Positions 58,758 to 64,000 of a DNA stretch of 64,000 nucleotides are shown piece by piece. Origin of the DNA: Scolanthus callimorphus (lineage: Eukaryota; Cnidaria; Anthozoa; Actiniaria; Edwardsiidae); NCBI GenBank assembly GCA_033964015.1, contig CM066914.1:23984234-24048233 (forward strand), written 5' to 3'. Under the pieces are notes generated by a model. The model searched no databases, was not told where the DNA came from, and saw nothing but the letters and a program-made list of their open reading frames with translations. Every line of letters starts with the position of its first letter. The stretch's first letter is position 1. The position numbers were made by a program, and so were the translations under genes.

Positions 58758-61700
58758 GTATAATTACCCGTGGCAGGCTTAGTAGAAACAGAGAGAAAAG
58801 CCTCTTGCGAGTGTTCTGGTAGCGAGCGCGCAATGCATCTTGGGAACGGTTCGTTTACGCAATGCATCATGGGACTTCGCCCTTCCCATGATGCCTTTCG
58901 CGCTAGCTCGCTCCCAGTCGCTCTCGCCTCGAAAATCACTAGAACGCGCCTGGGTACGAGGCAGACCTGTGGCAATAAGAAATTCCGCGCCCTGATTGGT
59001 CGAGAGTTCGATTTACTGAGATGCCGTTCTACCCAAAGGCGTGTGCATATAAGAATTGGACACACCGAAAGAACGAATTAGGAAAAGGGCCAAGGATGCA
59101 TTGGATACATTAATCCCTAGTCAAGTGATTATGTCAAGAAAAGAAAAACCTGAGCAATTAATTGGACAGATGTTTACTACCTTTGTTGTTGTTTACCAGG
59201 GAGATGTTGGTGTGCTTGGCAACAGGGGACCGACCGGTGCGACCGGAATAAAGGTATTGAATATAGAATGACGTAATACTTTGATTTGACATGGTTCGTT
59301 TGCAACATCAATTGCATGTCCATTAGTCTTTCTGTTGAAGTCCTTGTAGTTCTTCATCTCTGAAGGTCTGGAACGCCTTGGCTATTGTGTAGCTCTTTGA
59401 TACGACCTTGCAACCTTTGGCACTGAAGCCCATCCAGTTGAATTCTAGCTCTCAAATTAACCAATCAGAATCATTTTTGTTGCGACACCAAGTGTTCCAA
59501 ACAGACTCTAAAGAATATTGTAATTTAGCATAAATATTTTTCCATCTCCTCAGAAAATATTGTCAGTGTCAAATGTGAACTGGGTTTGACTTTTACGATG
59601 ATTAAATCTAGTTTTTGCTTCCCAAACCCTTTGATATACTCTGGTATATTGCGAAAATTCGTTGGACCTGGGCGCGTTTCATTGTGACAAACAATCATTA
59701 ACACACCGTGAGGTGAGATGATCTGGATGTTTTATGTGTGTTCTGTTTGCTTGTAGGGCACGAGCGGATCACGTGGTGGTGTTGGCTCGCCCGGAGAACA
59801 AGGAGCGCGGGTAAGTAACGTACCTAATATAACTAGATTATTGGTCATCATTAATTGACTGCAACTACCAGAATCCTTTTCAGTTTCTTTTTCTTATTCA
59901 GTTCAACAAATTCGTCTTGGGAATACGAACATAATAGCCTTAATTTTTTCTATGCAATAAGACACCACGCCAAGGCTTCTGGTAGTTGTAGCCAACCACA
60001 TCATAGTGCAAATGGCCTAGTAGATACGAAGAAAATGAAAGGTCAAACGGAGTGAAACATGCCCGAGGTTTGTTTTTGGGGGGTTTAGGTACTTCGAGGG
60101 GGTTGGGGTTGGGGATGGATAGTGTAGCTAGACACCCCTTTGTTTCAGTTGTCTCAGTATCTTCTTAGTAGTAGACCCCCTGTCCCTTACGTTTTGGTAT
60201 ACCTTTTTGATACACTCGTTGACTAGCACCCCCTTTCCCCCATCAGTTAACACTCGGTTCTATTCAAATACCAGTATGCTATGTAGCAAGCATGGGGTAC
60301 TAAACCCACATGCGATGTGCTTTTGTTTGTTTTTGTTTAAGATGTATTTTTTGTTTTGTTTCCCTGCAGGGTAAAACTGGAGACTTCGGCCCTATTGGTC
60401 CTCCAGGTCCCATGGGCCCACCCGTGAGTAATAACACATCATCCACCACCAACAAAATCCGGTTGCCTTAGAGTGCGTTCACACTAGGGCTTAAAAACAT
60501 GTTCAGACTAAACGTGATTCGAAATTTATCTCGTCCATTTGCACCTCCTGTGAAACATCACAACTGCTCGTGTGTTGTTTGTCTCTAATAATAGTATCTA
60601 CCGTAGCGACATTTGTACAAGTTACACCTGATGTTTTAAAGTTAATGCGTTCTGAATAATTTAATGAAACATGTTGGTGAGTGCGGACGCACTATAAGGC
60701 TGGGGCCAAACCAGATGACTCAACATGCCCATTCAACTTTTCTGAGTTTCGCCGGGTTCTGAAAGCTTGTGCATGAAGTAGTTGTTAAACAAACATTCAC
60801 AATTGCGAAAAATCAAATGTATGTTGAACTGGTTTGCCCCAAACCATCAAGGTGTATCCATATTAGGATTGTCCTGGGATAACGAACCTTTGGCTCGGTT
60901 CCTCGAGTCAGTCTAGACAAGCTAGACAAGTCCTTTGGCTAGACAGGTCCATCAAAAAGAACGCGTAGGGGGCGCTAAATTTAGTAGTCTTGCGAAGGAA
61001 TGTGTAGAAGACGAACACTGGACTTCCCAAGAGCCTGAGACGAGTCTGGCTCTCGTCCAATCAAAACCCAATTTAGTCGTGCGATTTCTGTGCACGAAGT
61101 TCCACGAAACGCCAAACAAGCACTTTCGACACTCAATAACCCACTCTGTCGTTCAATTCAACATAGATTTAATTTTGTGTCCTTTTGTGTTCAGGGTCCG
61201 GAGGGAGGCCTGGGACCAGGTGGTCAGAAGGTGAGTGATCATAGGTCAACTTCGATCCCAGGTTTCTCGTGGTAAGCGTAACGCAACGCTTGTTATCTCT
61301 CGCCACGTCACGCAACGCCTAACGAAGAGTGTTCCCATGCTGACACTCATGTGAATAGGAACAAAGTACTGCGTATACCCGTGCCGCTGTCCGAATGAAG
61401 CGCAGTTATTGATTGGTTAACTGGATTTATTTTTTGGCTTTGTTTTTAATTTTTTTTCGTTAGCCTCTTTCATATTTTCTAACAATTGTCTGTTTGTCTT
61501 AATTTCAGGGTGACCGTGGAATGCAGGTGAGCACTCTAGCCGATCGCATGTTATATAGGAAAACTACATTGGAAAAGTGTGTTTTCGAATGAATCTGGGT
61601 TTCCTGTGGCACAAAAAAGGAGGGGGGGACTTTTCCGAATGAACCCACAGGAGAACCGAAGGCTGGCTAAGGCTAAGATCACAACTGACATTTTGCATGC

Positions 61701-63635
61701 ATGACACTCAACATTATTAATCTTATCAATGTTGTTTACTTATTTCGTATTTTTGTTTTCTATCCAGGGTCCTGACGGATTGTCGGTAAGCCGTGCACAT
61801 TATTCTGTTCACTTACATCTCCCAACTTACCAAGCTCCTACACTGTTTAACCACCATGCGATTAACTTTGAACCCTTGATGGCGACATTGTTTCTTCACT
61901 TGACCGAAGACCAGCACATGTACCCCTAACAGCTCCGAACGACAGCGAGAAAACCTTTCCGACTCTAACCATCCCAAGAAGACCTGCATGAATATAACAG
62001 GAATTTCTTGGAAACCCATTCATGGGAAAAGCTGGATTTCCCAAGGCACACGCATGGGAAGCGTTCGAATTCACATGGATAGCCATGGGAAATTCGAACT
62101 CTTCCCATTCTTCTACCATTCAACTTTTCCAATGGATGGGTTTCTGTAGAAATCCCCTGTTCTATAAACCGGAAAACCTGTTGCTACGGCCCTGCGAAAA
62201 GAACAGGAATCAAAGTTACCTAGCTCTAAGACACGCACCTACCTCTACGTACTGGACGTACGCTCCATTTCCAAACCTGACACCATGTTTTGTTTTACAC
62301 TCGTTAGGGCCCACCTGGACCTCCCGGACCTCCCGGACCAGTGGTATGTCATCTTGTACTGACATGTTAAAGTTCGTTTGTTTAACATCCTCCTTTAGTC
62401 CTATTACTGCCATTATTAATGCTTTCTTTATTGCATTTTCACAGGGATCTCTTGGAGAGGTAAGTTGACCTTGCATTCCTTACTTTAAAGAACCTGTGTT
62501 AGCCGCCATTTTGACAGCATATGAGCAACATACCAAGTCGGAGAAAGCATCCATTTCCATCGGCTGATTTTAGAGAATATAGAGCAATGTTCTAGATTGA
62601 ATTTGGTAAATCAAATCTGAAACTTTCTTTTTAGATGTTTTCTACGAGTAATTCGTCTTTTAATATCGAACGAAAACAATACCAAAGGAGTGGCCGACAC
62701 GGGCTCTTTAATTCTTCTCTAGTCTTGTTCGCAGATGGTCTCGCGCGCAAAAGCCAGGCCGATATCAAGAAAAAGTCGCCAAAAGTTCTCATCTCATTTT
62801 CATATAGCGAAAAGAGCAGGAAGATTCAACAAAACTTGCTTATTCTAGAAACATCGGTACCATTGGTCGCCATTTTGTTCTTTTTCTTTCTCGGCCAAGG
62901 GCCTGAGACGAGATTTTAAAACGACAGTATAGTAGGCCACGCGGATTCGTTAAAAAACGACAACATTCTCTTATATCAATGTGCTCATTTGAAATCGTAT
63001 TAAACCGATGCGCAAGAAGATATCAAGTACTGGCGTTCTCTTGTGAATTATGGTAAAAAGAAATATTTAACCTTCATGTTATATTCTATCCACAGAAACT
63101 AACATCTTCTCTGAAGAACTTTGAGCTTGGCACACAAAAGAGACCCGACTCCCGTCTTTACCGCAGCCAGGTAGGGGAACACTATTTATAAGAAACGGAA
63201 TAGACCAATTTCGATATCAAAATTCTTACTTTGAGTCCGAGGCTCTGGGGAATATCACAAAAGAAATCACATCGTCATTGAAAAATGAATCATTTATTTC
63301 TTTTGTTTTTCCCTTCTGCCTCGTATCGAAGTTTGAATTTTAAAATATGCTACCTTATCTTTACATTCAACAATGTAAAGGCTTGCCCAAGGGTACTAAA
63401 ACTTCGACGGCGTCTGCCTTTTCATACCCAATAACTTTTTTTTCTTTTTAACGCCTTATTACTAATTAACAACTTTCTCAGAGAAATAAAAGGTAAACTC
63501 ATCTAATGATTTGCGCTGTGTGTGATGTGGTGATCAAAGTGGAGTATAGGAAGACGATCGCGAAACTCGTTGATTTTTCTTTCTTTTTTTTCTTTTCAGA
63601 GAGGCGGCGAGAACGGAAACCCCTCAATGTTTGAC
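32047..63635 (+). CDS. Fibrillar collagen alpha chain (partial: 5' end unresolved, 3' end outside window)
   Basis: Sixty-one exons in phase 0 were found, nearly all starting with a GGN glycine codon after AG and ending at the Y position. Order: a minor N-propeptide helix, a short non-helical N-telopeptide, a 1014-residue uninterrupted-length Gly-X-Y helix, then a telopeptide leading out of the window. The 338-triplet helix is diagnostic of fibril-forming collagens (A/B/C clades) and not of basement-membrane, FACIT or minicollagens. The trimeric product would be secreted, trimmed at both ends and assembled into mesoglea fibrils. Prolines in Y position (GPP, GFP, GLP) are candidates for hydroxylation. 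RGD occurs in exons 48000-48053 (GTRGDS) and 52249-52302 (GMRGDQ). The clade cannot be set because both the N-propeptide module and the COLFI domain are missing. Three exons lack one base each. Confidence 0.96.
32661..32758. repeat. Near-perfect palindrome in collagen intron
   Basis: Arms starting agtagacaaaagaatccttt and continuing to ccctctggtg fold back around tgacgt with only a few mismatches; about 46 bp each. Confidence 0.85.
34790..34955. repeat. About 24-bp tandem repeat in collagen intron
   Basis: There are six to seven imperfect units of acatagccttagcaaccatc, some ending tgt and some gg. Spacers are not unique and units are contiguous, so it is a minisatellite and not CRISPR. Confidence 0.85.
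35171..41893 (+). CDS. Collagen main helix, exons 1-12 (triplets 1-90)
   Basis: Exons and lengths: 35171-35215 (45), 35699-35752 (54), 37041-37094 (54), 37213-37266 (54), 38161-38268 (108), 38870-38914 (45), 38992-39045 (54), 39412-39456 (45), 39818-40014 (197, expected 198), 41031-41084 (54), 41481-41525 (45), 41840-41893 (54). The first exon reads [15 protein letters not shown]. The last triplet of exon 3 is AVD, the only non-glycine triplet seen. Exon 9 reads correctly up to GGTGCC and again from GGGCTGCCAGGA with one base missing between. Confidence 0.95.
40030..40137. repeat. 55-bp tandem duplication
   Basis: The segment beginning ggttatcgagctttgtactg is present twice at a 55-bp period with almost no divergence, 15 bp after the donor of the 198-bp exon. 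Confidence 0.9.
40513..40742. mobile_element. AGGGGCCGACCATT MITE with G/C-run ends
   Basis: Left AGGGGCCGACCATTTAACTT followed by ttgag and a 20-base G run; right ccccctcaaaagttgaatggtcggcccct. Inverted ends are about 30 bp. Internal sequence has aaaatttttttcc repeats only. Confidence 0.82.
41367..41450. repeat. TTG microsatellite
   Basis: Over 15 perfect ttg units are followed by ttgtggttg variants and ttgctg, in the intron before exon 41481. Confidence 0.9.
41894..45544. other. Largest collagen intron (3.65 kb) with a 2.86-kb inverted-repeat element
   Basis: A segment of about 75 bp at 41967-42040 (cagtctacgg, ttccatatttggcaatacct, tgttctgagcctc) is present inverted at 44753-44826. The space between holds a perfect 53-bp palindrome (43240-43292) and no transposase I can recognise. 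At 45160-45445 there are repeated gagaggtggtgggt units and agtatccag / ctggatact pairs. Confidence 0.7.
43240..43292. repeat. Perfect 26-bp-arm palindrome
   Basis: The arms (gtgtctgggaggcgaccggc plus cgact) are perfect complements separated by one base. The GC content is far above the surrounding AT-rich intron. Confidence 0.92.
45545..50951 (+). CDS. Collagen main helix, exons 13-30
   Basis: Exons (54 bp unless stated): 45545-45598, 45669-45722, 46023-46076, 46166-46219, 46637-46681 (45), 47109-47162, 47481-47525 (45), 47618-47671, 48000-48053, 48143-48196, 48359-48412, 49059-49111 (53, expected 54), 49355-49399 (45), 49487-49530 (44, expected 45), 50182-50235, 50419-50472, 50769-50822, 50898-50951. 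All are unbroken Gly-X-Y. The two short ones each lack one G exactly at the AG|GG junction. Exon 48000 contains RGD (GTRGDS). Confidence 0.95.
45796..45924. mobile_element. TAGAGCGGATTTCA MITE, copy 3
   Basis: It runs from tagagcggatttcatatgac to ctgaaatccgttcta, 129 bp, complete, in the intron between exons 45669 and 46023. Confidence 0.8.
46338..46420. repeat. Short inverted repeat GAGAAGTAGTCGC
   Basis: Arms gagaagtagtcgc and gcgactacttctc enclose ttggctg / cagccaa as a second pair. Confidence 0.6.
47680..47936. mobile_element. GTGATTACATGAGACCGG foldback element
   Basis: Left gtgattacatgagaccggta and right accggtctcatgtaatcac are inverted. An extra inner direct copy of gattacatgagaccgg is at about 47875. 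The element is 257 bp between exons 47618 and 48000. Confidence 0.75.
48658..48810. mobile_element. CAGGGGCGGAT hAT-like MITE
   Basis: It starts CAGGGGCGGATTTGG with a G run and ends TATCCGCCCCTG. CAGGGGCGGATCC-type ends are typical of non-autonomous hAT elements. An 8-bp target duplication is not preserved. Confidence 0.65.
49119..49335. repeat. 107-bp tandem duplication in collagen intron
   Basis: The segment gcagttcctcacactcatgc through ttccttatcatc is present twice with about 5-7 differences. It starts only a few bases after the donor of exon 49059-49111. Confidence 0.9.
49807..49982. mobile_element. TACAGCCATTCTCAG MITE (TA-flanked)
   Basis: The inverted ends are CAGCCATTCTCAGTTACACG and its complement, with inner arms gcttgcaagcgaaaactcgt and acgagtttttgcttgcaagc, flanked by TA as in Tc1/mariner-type insertions. 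Confidence 0.75.
51182..56387 (+). CDS. Collagen main helix, exons 31-43
   Basis: Exons (54 bp unless stated): 51182-51235, 51986-52039, 52249-52302, 53143-53196, 53303-53356, 53816-53869, 54481-54534, 54927-54980, 55065-55118, 55189-55242, 55714-55821 (108), 56212-56265, 56334-56387. All are perfect Gly-X-Y. Exon 53143-53196 uses a GC donor (AAG|gcaagt). Exon 52249 carries RGD (GMRGDQ). Exon 56212 is preceded by a duplicated acceptor and first part of itself 76 bp upstream. Confidence 0.96.
51273..51755. mobile_element. CAGTAAAAACCCGCATAAAAGAACA MITE (483 bp)
   Basis: It has perfect inverted ends of about 24 bp, left CAGTAAAAACCCGCATAAAA and right TTTTATGCGGGTTTTTACTG, with TA at the right flank. 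CAGTAAAACC-type ends with TA targets are characteristic of pogo/Tigger-like mariner elements. A deleted relative is at 7973-8031. Confidence 0.78.
52447..52998. repeat. Tandem 276-bp duplication containing a 224-bp MITE
   Basis: Two units, 52447-52722 and 52723-52998, each consist of a 52-bp flank plus an element with inverted ends (CCGGTGCACACTAGCGACAT and ATGTCGCAAGTGTGCACCAGG). About 10-12 substitutions separate the copies. Confidence 0.88.
54011..54402. mobile_element. TAGAGCGGATTTCA MITE copy 4, interrupted by a second element
   Basis: The two halves (54011-54066 and 54326-54402) rejoin to the usual MITE. The insert at 54067-54325 has inverted arms gcattagagcacaac / gttgtgctctaatgc and atgatatagc / gctatatcat, and AATT stands on both sides. 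Confidence 0.78.
55846..56027. mobile_element. TTAA MITE, degraded third copy
   Basis: It shares tagcaacataccgagtcaga, catcaatttccatcggctga and acaataccaaagg with 7488-7697 and 62485-62711, but both inverted ends are lost. It starts 25 bp after the donor of exon 55714-55821. Confidence 0.7.
56082..56233. repeat. 76-bp tandem duplication spanning an acceptor and exon start
   Basis: Units 56082-56157 and 56158-56233 both contain ttaatatctcag|ggagactcag. Only the downstream copy (acceptor 56210-56211) opens the full 54-bp exon. Using the upstream acceptor would shift the frame because 76 is not a multiple of 3. Confidence 0.92.
56984..60423 (+). CDS. Collagen main helix, exons 44-50
   Basis: Exons: 56984-57037 (54), 57548-57655 (108), 57951-58004 (54), 58371-58424 (54), 59200-59253 (54), 59757-59810 (54), 60370-60423 (54). 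Sequences are uninterrupted triplets, e.g. [18 protein letters not shown] in the last. Charged triplets ([12 protein letters not shown]) are frequent, as in fibril-forming chains. Confidence 0.95.
58461..58643. mobile_element. AGTCAAATCACACTAG MITE
   Basis: The ends are agtcaaatcacactagtgg and ctactagtgtgatttgact. An inner palindrome ctactagtaggctataa / ttatagcctactagtag is present. Confidence 0.78.
58646..58752. repeat. AACAATTATTCC palindrome
   Basis: The arms pair aacaattattcctc with gaggaataattgtt, and the inner cctctgagtcaatagcccat with its complement. It directly abuts the previous element. Confidence 0.8.
61195..62459 (+). CDS. End of collagen main helix: split small exons and start of C-telopeptide
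   Basis: Exons: 61195-61230 (36, [12 protein letters not shown]), 61509-61526 (18, GDRGMQ), 61768-61785 (18, GPDGLS), 62308-62343 (36, [12 protein letters not shown]) and 62445-62459 (15, GSLGE). Each has a good acceptor and donor. The helix closes with repeated GPP, the usual stabilising C-terminal cap, reaching residue 1014 at 62343. GSLGE starts the non-helical end. Confidence 0.92.
61999..62157. mobile_element. Foldback element with CATGGGAA motifs, copy 2
   Basis: Left aggaatttcttggaaacccatt and right aatggatgggtttctgtagaaatcccct are inverted. It is related to 28038-28211. Confidence 0.6.
62485..62711. mobile_element. TTAA MITE, copy 2 (227 bp)
   Basis: It begins TTAAAGAACCTGTGTTAGCC and ends GCCGACACGGGCTCTTTAA, with TTAA at each end and about 80% identity by eye to 7488-7697. 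Confidence 0.8.
63096..63635 (+). CDS. Collagen C-telopeptide exons (gene continues beyond window)
   Basis: Exons are 63096-63170 (75 bp, [20 protein letters not shown] then LYRSQ) and 63600-63635 (36 bp, [12 protein letters not shown]), both phase 0. These are non-helical and should lead to the C-propeptide (COLFI) exons right of the window. Lys residues here are the likely cross-link sites. No stop is reached. Confidence 0.85.
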
Positions 63636-64000
63636 GTAAGTTCTTCCTCGCATTCAGCTGTCTGATTATTTGAATACAGCTTGTCTACAATTCAGACATT
63701 TGCTTTATTGAATAAAACTAAAACTTTCCCGAAAGAAAACTCCTTTTTGCACGCGCCCTGAATTTCTTACGCGATGTTCAAATATATTTGTTCCACGCTT
63801 TTTCTTGGTTAGGAAATCCGTATGCTAATTTTATGCTAATTATCGAGACTCGCCTCTGACGTCACACCGAGAACGGGTCTAGCAAGACAATGTTGTGATC
63901 GTGAGAGGAAGCTCCTATGTGCCACGTAGTTTTCGTTGATTTTTCCTGAAAAAATGGTGCAAAAATCCTCTCATGTTTACTCTATGACTCCCACAATGAA

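Overview
The window is animal nuclear DNA, most likely from an anthozoan cnidarian (sea anemone or coral). It is intron-rich and roughly 40% GC, with short GT-AG exons and introns full of small non-autonomous DNA transposons. The genes are extracellular-matrix and adhesion types, including a fibrillar collagen with the ancient 45/54/108-bp exon pattern. No bacterial features, rRNA, tRNA or CRISPR arrays were seen. The species is not identified.

Layout. (1) 381-7365, plus strand: the 3' half of a single-pass receptor, with five fibronectin type III (FN3) exons, each bounded by phase-1 introns, then one terminal exon holding a transmembrane helix and a tyrosine-rich cytoplasmic tail. Its 5' part lies left of the window. 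(2) 7717-9286: intergenic and repeat-rich. (3) 9287-10317, minus: a probable coding gene of unknown function, split over two overlapping frames; a weaker ORF lies at 10801-11058. (4) 12841-15924 and 18492-24000, minus: two tandem paralogues, each with a signal-peptide exon and a two-exon von Willebrand A (vWA) domain. One keeps the MIDAS metal site; the other has lost it. (5) 24001-32046: about 8 kb with no supported gene, made of nested inverted-repeat elements. (6) 32047-63635, plus: a fibrillar collagen alpha chain with 61 recognisable exons, running off the right edge before the C-propeptide domain.

The collagen is the main feature. Exons 35171-62343 add up to 3042 bp once three single missing bases are allowed for. 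That is exactly 1014 residues, or 338 Gly-X-Y triplets, the classical length of a fibrillar collagen main helix. The order of 45-bp and 54-bp units also matches the vertebrate fibrillar collagen gene plan as I remember it. Small changes on that plan are visible: fused exons (198 and 108 bp), split exons (36+18 and 18+36 bp), a duplicated acceptor with part of an exon, a GC donor and one non-glycine triplet.

Together the recognised genes describe cell-matrix biology: a fibril-forming collagen, two small secreted vWA proteins of the kind that bind matrix, and an FN3 receptor whose tail carries an NPxY and several YxxP-like motifs. Four single-base gaps in otherwise intact exons look like sequence errors, and a conceptual translation should allow for them.
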